Below are positions 51,608 through 62,795 of a stretch of DNA of 64,000 bases, piece after piece. The position numbers and the translations under genes are program-made. A model generated the notes under the pieces. The model saw only the letters and a program-made list of their open reading frames with translations, ran no database searches and had not been told where the DNA came from. Position 1 is the stretch's first letter, and every line of letters starts with the position of its first letter. Source of the stretch: Lithodes maja. Lineage: Eukaryota; Arthropoda; Malacostraca; Decapoda; Lithodidae. The stretch is from assembly GCA_037953745.1 (NCBI GenBank), contig JBAKBP010007165.1, forward strand, positions 38,618 to 102,617, written 5' to 3'.

Positions 51608-52122
51608 TTAAACATCAAATTTATTTATTTATTTTTTTTTGTTTTGCCCCTGGGCCATGCAAAATATCACTCCTCCTTCCCCACTTTCCTCCCCTCCTTC
51701 AGTTATCACCTATTTTCCCTGTTATTCCCTTATTCTGAGGTATATTTTCGTGCTAACATTAGCGAGTTGCAAGCAGGGCATTGTCATCTCTGTTAGCAAG
51801 CGAGTGCAAGAGAGAGAGAGAGAGAGTATCGATCGACTGTGTCTCAGTGGCCTTGGGGGAAATTGGCGGGAAAGCAGGTTGCCTCACCCATACATTATAT
51901 AACTCGCGGCCTGTATCTCCGATTTTGACCATGCAAACGCTGTTTTCACTCGTTTTATTGTTCTTTCAGGTTAATACCTTTATAATCAACCCATAATAGG
52001 CGCGTATGGATAAGTATTAATGCTATTTATGGTAAAATTTATATTTTAGTGATGGAAACAGCTCAAATACGTCAGCACAGGGGGACGTTTCTAATTACCC
52101 CCATGCGCACTTCTTAGGTTAA
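51608..52122 (+). mobile_element. 5'-truncated TTAA element B6
   Basis: 3' half intact with TTAA at 52119-52122, preceded by GCGCACTTCTTAGG. The GC-rich 5' end is missing and the element begins in the poly-T region. A TTAA at 51608-51611 may be coincidence. Confidence 0.75.
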
Positions 52123-52555
52123 GTATCGTGAAATCAGTTGCTAAGGGATTCAACTTACCATCAGCTGAAAAAAACCCAGACTAGTGATATAGTGCATAGT
52201 GATATTATTAGTAGTACAGTAATATGAACTCTTTTACATTATTATCTGGCTAAATCCAGTAATGGGAACGAGGCCCGGTCCCCTGCTATTCGGATCACAG
52301 GACTTTTACTGTAATATCAACCCTTTTACATTTTTATCTGGCTAAAATTTGACATTTTAATTAAACTTATAAAAACTATCTCTTAGGCTTAGGTACCAAA
52401 AATGATATAACTTTTCAAGTGAAAATTTGAAACTACTGTATAGGGTGAGGGCTGGTCCTATCCAGAGTTAGGTTTGGCATCCTCTACCCAACCTTAGCCG
52501 TTTCTGTCTGTCCCTTTTCTTACAGTTCTTACAGTAGATCCTCTGGAAAAAGGCA
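52123..52555. other. Unassigned sequence with a family E end
   Basis: 52155-52185 (CATCAGCTGAAAAAAACCCAGACTA-like) resembles a family E end. ACAGGACTTTTACTGTAATA at about 52296 also occurs, varied, at 62178. No exon seen. Confidence 0.35.
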
Positions 52556-52613
52556 AACTAGGCCTGTACTCACCTAATTGTACTCACCTAATTGTAGTAT
52601 ACAGGATTTGAGC

Positions 52614-54251
52614 CTAAGCTCGTGTTGTCCTGTCTCTCTCTCTACATTTATCCAATTTTGCTTTAAAAGTTTGGATATTTCTTGCTCCCACCACCTCCCC
52701 ATCCAACTTATTCCAACACTCAATGCTTCTATACGGGAAGCTGAACTTTCTTACATCAGACTTACATATAACTTTCCTCAACTTACAATCATGACCCCTG
52801 GTTCTTCCCTCGTCCCTCACCACAAAATCTCCCTTGTCGATCTTCTCAAAACCTTTCACACACTTAAACATCATGATCATGTCACCTCTCTCTCTCCTCT
52901 CCCTCAGCGTTGGCAGCTTTAGCCTCTCCAATCTCTCCTCATAAGGCAGGTCTCTAAGGCTAGCTATCATCTTAGTGGCAACTCTCTGAACTCTTTCCAG
53001 TTTTTTATTATGTTTTATAAGGTGTGGAGACCACACCACTGCTGCATACTCCAGTCTTGGTCGTATTATTGTCCCTATTATTTTTGCTAACATCTCTTCA
53101 TCTAAATAATTCAGAGCTATTCTCATGTTAGTCAACACTGCATAGGTTTCACCAGTTATTTTATTTATATGCTGTTCAGGTGACAAGCTGTCTGCCACAA
53201 CTACCCCTAGGTCTTTTGCTTTCACAGCTTTACTAATTATTTTATCTCCTATTTTATATCCCCAAGAAGGTCTATATTTACTTTTTCCCATCTCAAGAAC
53301 CTGACACTTACTCGTGTTGAATTCCATTTTCCAAGTTTGACTCCACTCATATAACTTATCTAGGTCTCTCTGTAATTCTTCACAACTACTCCTACTTGTA
53401 ATATGCTTCATTAATTTTGCATCATCAGCAAACATAGATATATATGAGCCTATTCCCATTTGAAGGTCGTTGATGAAAACCAAAAACATGATTGGGGCCA
53501 ACACCGATCCTTGAGGCACTCCGCTTTTTACCCTTTTCCACGAGGAGAACTTTCCTTTTATTACTGTTCGCATTTCCCTCCCAATTAAATAGTTTTCCAT
53601 CCACTTTAATAATACTCCCTCAACCCGCCCCACAGTCCTGAGCTTCCACAACAATCTCTTATGAGGCACCTTATCAAATGCCTTCTTGAAATCTAAGTAA
53701 ATACAATCTACCCACCCCTCCCTCCCTTGTACAATGTCAATTACCCTATCATAGTAACTCAACAAATTTGTGGTACACGAATGACCTTTTCTGAACCCGA
53801 ACTGCTTGCTTGAAATTATTTCCCTCTCCTCCAACATACCCACCCATCTTTTTCTAATAATCTTTTCACAAAGCTTGCATATAACACTCGTTAAGGATAC
53901 CGGTCGATAATTTAGCGGGTCTTCTTTATTTCCACTTTTATATATTGGAGTTATATTTGCTTGTTTCCATTCTAAGGGAAGTTCCCCCTTGTTTAATGAG
54001 TGTTGAACAATATTAAAAATAGGTCTCACTAGTTGTTCAGAACATTCTCTTAATACCCATCCAGCAATGTTATCTGGGCCCATAGATTTTCTCACGTCCA
54101 ATTCTTCCAACAATGATTTTAGTTCATCCTTGTTGACTTCTATCGACTCTAGTCCCTGTATCTCGTTCAATTCCACCACAGGTTCTACATAGTCATCCTC
54201 CTCCACAAACACGGATGTTAATGTATCATTCATAATTTCACACATACCCAC
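52614..54251 (-). pseudogene. CR1-B reverse transcriptase (open 545-codon stretch)
   Basis: Motifs: LNYRPVSLTSVICKLCEKII, IYLDFKKAFDKVPHKRL, SGVPQGSVLAPIMFLVFIND, the active-site FADD (MFADDAKL) and the C-terminal CR1 blocks KLERVQRVATKMIASL, RERGDMIMMFKCVKGF and FPYRSIECWNKLDGEVV. The frame is cut off from its endonuclease by a frameshift near 54380, so the protein cannot be made as a whole. Confidence 0.9.
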
Positions 54252-54529
54252 TGTGTCTTCATATAATTGACCCTCTACCCTAAGCTTTGTTATTTTGTCC
54301 TTTATTTTTGTTTTGCCGTTGATATAACTATAGAACAGTTTGGGTTCTTTGTTACATTTGTTTACTACAGTATATCTTTTTCAAAGTTCTTTTTCTCCTC
54401 TCTTATAGTCTTGACATAGTTGTTTCTAGCATTCTTATACTCATTCCATTTTTCCTCAGTGTGTCTCCTTCTCACTTTATTCCATGCAGAGTCCTTTTTG
54501 TTCTGGGCAATGTGACATCGCATGTTAAA

Positions 54530-55522
54530 TCACTCTTTCTCCTTAGCCAGCTTGCTATCCTTAAATGTTGGTACATATTTATCTACCCCCTCCCTGTAAA
54601 TGTCTAGTAACATGGTGTATTTTACCTGAATATTCTGTTCTTGCTCAATAAATGACCAATCTATATTTGCAAAGTATCCTCGTAATGATTCATAATCCGC
54701 CTTACTATAATTTAGTCTATATTCCCTATGTTCCTCCTCTCTGCCTTCCAGAAATTCCACTGTCAATTCAAATTCAATCACAGCATGATCGCTTTTTCCC
54801 ATGGGACTCAAATATGTTAGGTTCTTTATTTCTTGGGGGTCTTTGGTGAATAATAAGTCAAGTCTTGATGGTTCATCACCTCCTCTAAATCTTGTATTTT
54901 CCATAACGTGTTGTGTTAATAGATACCCCATTGTTAGTTCAAGAAATTTGCTACCCCAAGTATTTTCATTTGAACCCGCATCCAAACATTCCCAATCCAC
55001 CTCCCCGCAATTAAAGTCCCCTGCAAGAATAAGCCTATTTTTCCTTTTACAAATAATTTCTAACATACGCAAGGTTTCCAAAATTAATTCATTATATTCA
55101 TCGTTGCTCCAAGATTTAGTCTTAGGAGGTAAATACATTGATACAATGTCCAATTTTGACCTATCATTATCCTCAATTTCAACTGCTACCACTTCAGCAA
55201 TGCTATCACCAAGTTTTAATTCTTTAGCAGTAATTTTATTATCTACCATGATCAACACTCCTCCTCCTAGCTTTCCTAACCTGTCTCTTCTCCATGTACT
55301 GTATCCTGCACAACTAATTATATTCGTGTCTACCTCCTGGTTAAGCTTAGTTTCAGTCAAACATACTACCCCGGGCCTCTCTCTCTTTACATATTCGTCA
55401 AACTCAATCTTTTTGGAAATTAACCCATCAATATTTGTATACATGAACTTAGCGTTTCCAGTATTTTCCCTATTTTTCTCGTCCCTGCCCGTTCCTTTCT
55501 TTTTTGTACGTACCCCTCCCAA
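54530..55522 (-). pseudogene. CR1-B endonuclease (330 codons)
   Basis: AKFMYTNIDGLISKKIEFDE, VCLTETKL, GGGVLIMVDN, LILAGDFNCGEVDWECLD, PSRLDLLFT and GKSDHAVIEFEL are the apurinic-type endonuclease motifs. It ends at a stop (KEKE) after which the frame continues in other phases toward the reverse transcriptase. Confidence 0.88.
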
Positions 55523-55530
55523 TTTATTTC

Positions 55531-56625
55531 CTAGCTTGTCTCCTCTTCTCTTGTCTCCACCTGGACTGTTTCTCGCTCCGTTTCCACCTCCCCTCCCTCT
55601 GCCTCCACTTGGACTGTTTCTCTATCTCCACCTCCCCTCTCTCTGCCTTCTCCCCCGTCACCCGCACCATCTCCCTCTCCCTCCCTACTTCGTCCCTTCG
55701 CTTTATATACCATTTCTTGAGTTTTCCCTCCCACACTCTCCAGAAAAACTTCTTTTCGTCTTCTTTCGTCCTTTCTCCATTCTTTACATTTGCCTCGGTT
55801 TGCAATTCCTTTCTTATGTTTTGATCCTCAATACTCATGTCTTTTCTAATTGTAATTTTCTTAAACTTGCTGGTCAAGTTAAGTCTCCATGTTACGTTCA
55901 TTATTGCATCCAGTTACCCTAGACCTAAACTGCACTCTCATTGGCCTTGTGTTTCCCTTACTATATTTACCCATTCTCCTAACTTCTTCAATATCATCTC
56001 TCCAGTTGTTTCCTTCTTCATCGACATGCTTGATCAATGTTTTTACCTTATTAATTTCTTCCTTATTCCTAGCTTTCCTCTCAATAATGTGCTCCTCTAT
56101 ATCCCCAAATACAATAATACACTTATTTCTATCTATTGTTTCACGCAGGACCTGTTCATTTCTCCTCATAGCTTTTACTACCACTGATTCTAAATCTTTA
56201 TTTTCCCTTTCTGATTGTTTCTTTTGTTCCTCTATGATTTCCTTCATTGCCACTTCCTTCACTTTTCCTCCTTCGTCATTAACCCATTTATTGTGTTTCT
56301 CCTTAATCTCCTCCACATGTGTTTTCATTTCCTTGGTTTGCCCTTTGTATTCTTCAAGTTGCAATCTTAAAGCTTCATTTTCGTCCTGGAGTTGCCCCAT
56401 ATGAGTTTGAATTTCTTTTAGGCTAGCCCGACTCAAATCTTGTCCAGGCTCGATGTCCCCAGCCTGAGCACCACATATTGAACATATAGCCTCAATCTGT
56501 GAACTAACACTCACCTTCCACTCCTGCATATCCTCCTTCCACCTTTTAATGTCATTCAGCTCACGTATAATTTTCCCTAGAATGCCCTCGGTCTCACCGA
56601 CTTCAAATCCATCAAAGTCAGCCAT
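55531..56625 (-). pseudogene. CR1-B ORF1 nucleic-acid chaperone, frameshifted
   Basis: First part (56625-55879): MADFDGFEVGETEG, a Cys pair CSICG, a coiled coil (about residues 75-150, heptads with LQDENEALRLQLEEY), then an RRM-like start NKCIIVFGDIEE and RPMRVQFRSR. Second part, in another frame (55901-55531): KKITIRKDMSIEDQNIRKEL and WRVWEGKLKKWYIKRRDE, then a basic Arg/Gln/Lys tail. Together they match the coiled-coil-plus-RRM plan of LINE ORF1 proteins, which coat the RNA. A frameshift near 55900 disables it. Confidence 0.75.
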
Positions 56626-56770
56626 ATTTGTTTACATCCACTCACATTCACAATCGCTTGAATTATTTTTATCACTCGAAATATCCTCACTTGATTTTAA
56701 TCTCAAATTATTTTAATACTGCATTATAATACAGGACAACACAAAATATCCTTATACTGTACTCAAGTTT

Positions 56771-57760
56771 AGGTGAGTTTATTTGACGAGCGCTGTAAAC
56801 AGCTTGCTAGATCAGCTGATTTTCGGGAGCGTGGGTGCGGAGGTGTTGTCTCGTCGGTGGTTCGTAGGTGTGCGTAGGTGTAGGTGTATCCAGCTCAGTG
56901 CCAGTACTTGCACTGCTGCGGTCGTTCACGGTGTTGGCGGCGGCGGCGGTAGCAGACGCAACATATTTACTATTCTGTATTTTTATTTTATAATCAAACT
57001 TCAAATCTTGTCTTCCCCATGCTTTATCAAGATTACTTTCAAACTCCCTTATTGATTCGGAATCGACTACATACTGGGGCAGTGCGTTCCACTCATTTAC
57101 CACTCTATCACAAAATGAGTTCTTTGCCTTCTCAAGCCTATTTCTTTCTTTGTAAATTTTCTTAGAGTGTCCTCTCGTTCTTGTTCCCTCCCGCATCAAG
57201 AAGATACCTTCACACACATCCTCATCGTACTTTCCTGACACTATCTTAAAAGTCTCTTATCATATCCCCTCTCTTTCTCCTATATGCCAGTGTCGGAAGC
57301 CCCAGTGTCCTCAACCTCTGCTCATAGCCCGCGTTCTTCAACGTTGGTACTAGCTTGCTAGCTCTCCTCTGCTTCTATATCCTTTACCATATATGGAGCC
57401 CACACCTGGTTCGCATATTCCAGGTGCGGCCTAACCAGCGCCGTATAGAGATTCTTGAAGATTTCTTCGTCAAGTGACACAAATGTCCTCCTTATCAGCC
57501 CTACAATTCTATTGGCTTTGTTTATCTTTTCCGCTAAATGTTCTGAGAAATTTAACTTATTGTCTATCACTACTCCTATATCCTTTTCTGCATTCACTTC
57601 CTCCATCGCTTCATACATACTGTATCCTACCTTGTCTATCTTGCTTGTCCCAATCCGCATGTACTTGCATTTTTTTGGATGAAAAGGCATTAACCAATGC
57701 TCAGACCATCCCTTCATGCCCTCCAAATCTCCTTGAAGCAAACCCACATCTTTTACTGTC
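56771..57760 (-). mobile_element. 5'-truncated CR1 LINE (CR1-C)
   Basis: 57747-57358: LLQGDLEGMKGWSEHWLMPF, KCKYMRIG, DIGVVIDNKLNFSEHL, PHLEYANQVWAPYMVKDI. A second frame continues ASKLVPTLKNAGYEQRLRTL and RKRGDMIRDF. A third (57241-56807) has YKERNRLEKAKNSFCDRVVN and EWNALPQYVV. Two frameshifts break it. A CCG-rich stretch lies near its end (56936-56955). Confidence 0.85.
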
Positions 57761-57761
57761 C

Positions 57762-57975
57762 TACTTTTCCTTCTGGGGGCAGGAGGCTAGGAATCCTCCT
57801 CCTCTTGTATAATTCTCCTACTCGACGAGACAGAGAAAGGGGCGAGGTAATGCGAAAGTGGTCCTGGACCCTAAGAATTGGAACTTTAAAGTTTTCTGTT
57901 CGGACTCTGTCTCGAGTTGGCCACCCCCAGCAATGGGGTATGTGCCTGAGTATATACATACATACATACTGTATT
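57762..57975 (+). repeat. Uninterrupted copy of repeat family M
   Basis: Begins near GGGGGCAGGAGGCTAGGAAT, contains CCCTAAGAATTGGAACTTTA and GTCTCGAGTTGGCCACCCC, and ends with GGGGTATGTGCCTGAGTATA and an ATAC run. It supplies the empty site for LTR-like element A1. Confidence 0.75.
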
Positions 57976-57984
57976 GCTATATTA

Positions 57985-58110
57985 CGAGCTGCGCGCAGGG
58001 GTGGACCTAGAATGAAGTGGGCTCGGGTACTCCGGTCCGATCTCAAAATAAAGAACTTGACAACAGAGGCAGCCCTTGACAGGGTCGCTTGGAAAGCCGC
58101 CATCTAGGAC
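57985..58110 (+). mobile_element. RTE-C-type LINE C-terminal fragment
   Basis: Reads RRGGPRMKWARVLRSDLKIK, then NLTTEAALDRVAWKAAI and a stop, the uninterrupted counterpart of the RTE-C C-terminus. Confidence 0.85.
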
Positions 58111-58222
58111 GTGAGACTGTAACCACATTCTCTGTGGACAAAATGGTCATTAAACTTGTATGTATGTATGAACAATAATCACTTAAGTATCCGCTATCAG
58201 TATTACTGGAGTACGGTCTAAC

Positions 58223-58315
58223 CTGGTGTTCTGGGTACCCTTGTTGTCGCCAACCATAACCAGCTACAAATGCCACCACCAGACAACCTAACGCTCCAGC
58301 ACCTCCAAGCTCAAC
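58223..58315 (-). CDS. SLC9B: SLC9B/NHA-like Na+/H+ antiporter exon (downstream)
   Basis: A 93-bp exon (31 codons, phase 0-0) bounded on the minus strand by acceptor CTTCCATTACAG and donor CAG|GTTAGA. It reads VELGGAGALGCLVVAFVAGY, then GWRQQGYPEHQ: a Gly-rich turn, a hydrophobic transmembrane stretch and an amphipathic end. It joins in frame to 63411-63578 to give LFGNQM-VELGGAGALG. That matches the pattern I recall for SLC9B (NHA) antiporters, where a short hydrophobic helix ending in GSGGL is followed by an FLAGMGW-like helix. SLC9B proteins are cation/proton antiporters with about 12-13 membrane helices. The ion-binding Asp-Asp helix would be encoded by other exons not in view. Confidence 0.8.
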
Positions 58316-58341
58316 CTGTAATGGAAGTTCTTTGTTAGTTT

Positions 58342-58437
58342 ATAATGTAAAACTTACAAAATAAACAAACCAAAACAGGGACGACACAATATAAAAACAA
58401 AAGAACTTATCAAAATCATACGATTTAGCAAAATATA
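58342..58437 (+). repeat. Repeat family C, cut by the Jockey-like LINE
   Basis: ATAATGTAAAACTTACAAAA and AAAGAACTTATCAAAATC as in the other C copies, ending at the LINE's target duplication. Confidence 0.65.
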
Positions 58438-58621
58438 CAACACTAACATGGTCCTGATGTGGCGGCGTCTACGCCGTGGGACCACCTCCCGGAGCTGCCA
58501 ACCGCGGATGGCTGCCGACCCTCCACGGCCGGAGACAAGATCAACGACCAGTGGAGGACAACCGGATAACCAAACAGATAACCTCATCATCCTTAACGAC
58601 ATCCATCAACATACCCATATG

Positions 58622-59147
58622 TTGGGTGGGTGCCCAACTCCGAAAGGAGTTGAAATAGGGGAGCTATCCCTCCGCCAAAGGCGGCTTTCTAGGGCCTTTC
58701 CTAGCTGATGCTGAGAGGATTGGGTTCTAGTCATGTGGTGATGGGCTGGTCTATCTGAGTGAGAGCTGAGCGATCTCTGCCATACCCATAGCTTACTCTG
58801 ACTGTTCCTTTTACTTATATATCTTCTAGATCTCAAGTGACGGCGTCTTTTCCGTGGATCGACCTCCCTACTGCCAACCTAAAAGTTGGCAGATTGGGAG
58901 CCAAAGCATCACATTTTTCCCTTGCCCCTCAACTTTCCCTTCATAATTGCTGAGGGGCACAGGGCCTTGGTTTCCCGGGCGTTTCCGCGCCCTCCTCAGC
59001 TCCCTGCCTTGGAGTGGCTTCGGTCACCCGGGCTTTGTTAGTGGTAAGCAGGGAGGGTTTTGTGGGGGCGCTCTATGGCCTTGGCCTTGCTCGGGACCTT
59101 GGGGCTGTTCGGCCAGGCAGCCTGGGGAACAACCACAACAACAACAA
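58622..59147 (+). mobile_element. SINE-like non-autonomous element nested in the LINE
   Basis: About 526 bp flanked by a 15-bp duplication, CAACATACCCATATG (58607-58621, 59148-59162). No frame; several small hairpins (CCAACTCCGAAAGGAGTTG, CCGCCAAAGGCGG). Its last 50 bp (GGGGCTGTTCGGCCAGGCAG, then GGGAACAAC and AAC repeats) are the same as the 3' end of the host LINE, so it uses that LINE's machinery. Confidence 0.9.
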
Positions 59148-59162
59148 CAACATACCCATATG

Positions 59163-61719
59163 CCTCACCAAGCCCTGTATAACCCATCATCTCCAGACAT
59201 CACCTTTTGCTCCCCAGAACTCACCCCCACAACATCCTGGAGGGTGGTCAGAACCTTAGGCTCTGACCACCTCCCGATCATTATCACCACCAAAACCAGA
59301 CTCACCCCAGCTAGCCACAAACACACATACACCAATTATAAAAGAGTTAACTGGGAAGCATTCACAAATGAGACAGAACAACACTTCACAACTCTAAACA
59401 GTACACCCATCACTAACATCAACAATGCTGTACACATACTCAATAAAACTATCCAAAACGCTGACAAGAAACACATTCCAAGAGGTAACAGAAAAAGACA
59501 CAACCCCAACTTCACACCAGAAATTCAAAACCTCATCAGACAACGCGACATACTGAAACACTCCCCAGCACCCCACACACAAGACATCACACAACAAATT
59601 CAAGCACTCAACACCCAAACTAACAACAAAATACAAGAACAACAAAAACTAAATTGGAATAACTTCCTACAAACACTTGATCACAAAACAAACTCCAAAA
59701 AACTCTACAAAACACTAAACAGCATCACACTTTCCAACAGCAACACAACACAATCACATGCTGCAATCACAACAACAGACTCTACTCCTTCATGTAAACA
59801 ACAAGCAAACACTCTCATCAATCACTTCTCACATGTCAGCCACCTAAAACCTCACAAAGACGACCGACGTGTCATCCGACGTAAGAGACAATTCCCTACA
59901 GACCCTGACTATACACCCTTCACCAATCACCAGACAAAGCATGTCATCAACAATCTCAAGCACTCACCCGCCTGTGGCCTAGGCAACATAAGCAACATAC
60001 ACCTCAGACACCTGGGACCACAAGGCATACAAACACTCACTAACATATCAAACTACAGCTATTCACACAACACAATACCAGACATTTGGAAGCATGGTAT
60101 CATCATCACATTCCCCAAACCCAACAAAGACCCCACGCTACCCTCCTCGCACCGCCCCATCACACTCCTTTGCTCCCCCTCCAAAGTCATGGAACGCCCA
60201 GTATTACAACTAATTACACCCGACCTACCCCTAGCTCCAACACAACATGGCTTTAGGCCACTGCACTCCACAAACACTCTTCTCACAGACCTTACACAAA
60301 GAACTTTTGACGGCATCAACTCAGCTAGACCACCACACAAATCACTATTAGCCACACTCGACATTAGTAAAGCCTTCGATGCCATCCTCCGCCACAACCT
60401 AACAAACAAAATCTACAACACAAAAAGGTGGCTGGCCAACTTCCTAGCAGGCAGATGTGCACACGTATCTTTTGCCGGTCAGTCATCTAAAATCAGAAAC
60501 TTTCCAAACGGAGTCCCACAAGGATCCGTCCTATCGCCCGCACTCTTCAATCTGTACATGCACGATATAACCACACCCAATACGCCCCAAATAAAATTAG
60601 CTTCCTATGCAGATGACATAACACTCACATGCACACACCATGACCCAAAAAGAGCAACAGATCTCCTTCAACCCTATCTCAACACACTACATGGCTGGTG
60701 CACTACAAACAGACTTAATCTAGCCCCAGCCAAATCCACCGCAACCCTGCTCACAAGCTGGACAGGAGAACACGAATACATCCCTCAACTCACCATAAAC
60801 AACACACCCCTAACACCCACACACACACAAAATCCTAGGAGTAACATATGATACTCATATGACATTCAAACAGCACACCACAAACATTAAAAAGAAACTG
60901 ACACCCAGACTTAACGCCCTCAGGTCACTTGCTCACACAAAATTTGGACACAACAAAGAAACTACCACCACAGTATATAAACAATACATAAGATCAGTGA
61001 TGGAATACGCAAGCTCAGCCTGGGCTTCTAACCTAGCTGAAACACATCATAAGACCTTACAGACTATTCAAAACAAAGCCCTGAAGATCATTACAGGCTG
61101 CACAGCTACTGCACCCACAGATCACCTACATCAAGAAACCAAAATCCTCAAAGTCAAAGACCATCTGGACATGAGAGGCACTCAATTCCTGGCAGCAGCC
61201 TCCACGAACCAAGACCACCCACTAAACTACATGGCAACACACCCACAGACACCAAGAAATATCAAAACAACACCCAGCACACGGTATCACACACAATTAT
61301 TGTCCTCTCTCCCTCCCTGCCCACCCCGAACCAACTTCCAGAAGCACATCCATACTCATATCTCTCACCGATCCATCCACTCACTCACAGACAACACGCA
61401 GCTGCATGCACGACCTCCCGAAATCCATCCTTCCGAATCCTCCCTTCCTCGCGAGGACAGAGTCCACCTGGCCAGGCTGAGATGCGGACACCATCCAGCT
61501 CTCCTGAGCTATCAGAAGAGACTGGATGACTCCGTTGTCGACGCCTGCCCGGGATGTAACACAGCACCCCATACCATTAAACACATCATAGAAGACTGCA
61601 TTTCACACAACCACTTACGCCAACAACACAATCTACACTCAATGAGAGCTCTGTGGGAAAGCCCGATCGTGGCCATGGCCTTCCTCAGGGACTCGGGGCT
61701 GTTCGGCCAGGCAGCTTAG
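59163..61719 (+). pseudogene. Jockey-like LINE endonuclease end plus reverse transcriptase, frameshifted
   Basis: Codes for the last part of the endonuclease (SDHLPIIITT), the reverse transcriptase (IITFPKPNKDPTLPSSHRPI, LATLDISKAFDAILRHNL, NGVPQGSVLSPALFNLYMHD, active-site YADD in ASYADDITL) and a C-terminal domain with CPGC...HTIKHIIEDC. A one-base slip in the CACACA run at about 60821-60832 breaks the frame; beyond it the protein resumes as KILGVTYDTHMTF (from 60859: TFKQHTTNIKKKLTPRLNAL). It ends FGQAA, TAG at 61717-61719. No other disabling change was noticed in the part present. Confidence 0.9.
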
Positions 61720-61756
61720 GGAACAACAACAACAACAACAACACTAACAGAAGTAG

Positions 61757-62792
61757 TCTATATAATATTTTAGATTGTCTGTGTGTGTGTGTGTGTGTGT
61801 GTCTGTTCTTTATGCATGGCCACATTTTTTAAGCTAGAGCGTTCATACTTGGTGTGCATAGTAAGGGGGTCCCTAGGCAGGTTTTAGTGAAAAAATAGAA
61901 GTCCCTAGGGTGAAAGGGACGGAGAAAATGGGCGCAAAATTGGAAAAATCGATTTTGGTTTAAAAAAAAATGGCCGTTTGGGGCAGAAGGAGGCCTCCGA
62001 TCGAAAAGGTGTATGGAACGAAAGTTGTTCGCAGCCCCCCAAAATGGGGATACGGATGAGGTCAGATCCAAAATCGGAGGTCATTTAGCGGCCGAAATCG
62101 AGGTCGCCGTTTAATGAGGCACAGGGAGGTCGAGGCCAGTGATTGGGAGATTCGAATCATCGGTCGTCGGATTAAAGGACTTTTACTGTAGTAGTATTGT
62201 GATGATTGTGGTAGTAGTGATTGATGATGGTGATTATGGTAGTAGTAGTGATGGTGATTATGGTGATTACCCATAGGGGAGGTGTGGCAGAGTGGTCTTG
62301 CCACTGGACTGGTAATCCAATGGACCCGGGTTCGAATCCCAATATGTCAATGGGAAGATATTATTGGGATGGAATTTGTGCTGTACCTAGTATCAGTGCA
62401 TTACCACACCACACCGAAATGCCAAAAAAATACCCTCATTGTTCCCTGATTAAATAGCTTTGTATGAATATTCCCATATTAAAAAAATATGCTACAGGGG
62501 GGCAATGCCTAGTGAGTTATTTGCTCAATAGGTGGCGTTCTGAGAGTGAGGGTCCGAATGTGGGGGGTGAGACCGTGAAGCGCAGAGGCGAAGCTGCTTC
62601 AGAAGATGGAGTTGCTTCGAGCCAGGGTGCTTCGCATGTCTCACTCCCTAGACTGGAACAAGACCTCACGGGCCTCACCGTGTTCAGCGGTGTAGTGTAA
62701 AGGCTCTCAGCCTATGCCCAAGAGGGAGTAGTTGGAATATAGAAAAAAAAAAAAAAAAAAAAAACCCGGGCAACGCCGGGTACCCCTGCTAG
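61757..62792 (+). mobile_element. Helitron-like non-autonomous element 1
   Basis: 5' end TCTATATAATATTTT; 3' end has a CCCGG...CCGGG hairpin (62765-62780) 8 bp before the terminal CTAG (62789-62792), followed by T. These are Helitron hallmarks. The interior 61965-62145 (TGGCCGTTTGGGGCAGAAGG, AAAGTTGTTCGCAGCCCCCC) repeats at 62980-63135. No Rep/helicase. The base before the 5' TC is G, not the expected A. Confidence 0.72.
62264..62764 (+). mobile_element. tRNA-derived SINE inserted in Helitron-like element 1
   Basis: A tRNA-like head (GTGTGGCAGAGTGGTCTTGC, anticodon-like CTGGTAA loop, B box GGGTTCGAATCCC), a body and a poly-A tail (62742-62764). Stem mismatches in the T and acceptor arms argue against a working tRNA. 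Confidence 0.65.
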
Positions 62793-62795
62793 TAA

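Larger units (their letters stand above)
52556..56770 (-). mobile_element. Two-ORF CR1 LINE (CR1-B), decayed
   Basis: The order on the minus strand is leader, ORF1 (56625-55531), endonuclease (55522-54530), reverse transcriptase (54251-52614) and the tandem tail ATTAGGTGAGTACA at 52556-52598. The tail type (GTACTCACCTAATT on the + strand) is characteristic, from memory, of decapod CR1 elements. Frameshifts and stops interrupt it near 55900, at 54527-54529 and near 54380. Confidence 0.9.
58450..61737 (+). mobile_element. Jockey-like LINE with nested SINE-like insertion
   Basis: Flanked by a 12-bp duplication, ACAACACTAACA (58438-58449, 61738-61749), and ending in an AAC-repeat tail. It is 5'-truncated or rearranged: 58450-58555 resembles the middle of the nested element (GGCGTCTACGCCGTGGGACC against GGCGTCTTTTCCGTGGATCG). 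The endonuclease frame starts at about 58556 (LIILNDIHQHTHM), is interrupted by 58622-59147, and continues PHQALYNPSSPDITFCSPEL. It lies in the antiporter intron, antisense to that gene. Confidence 0.92.

Noticed and set aside
54801..55922. 373-codon plus-strand frame
   Set aside because: Antisense of the CR1-B endonuclease and ORF1, which carry recognisable motifs; no motif in this frame.
62280..62352. Candidate tRNA-Thr(GGT)-like gene
   Set aside because: The B box and anticodon loop look good, but the T-stem has two mismatches, the acceptor stem does not close, and a poly-A tail follows at 62742-62764; a tRNA-derived SINE fits better.
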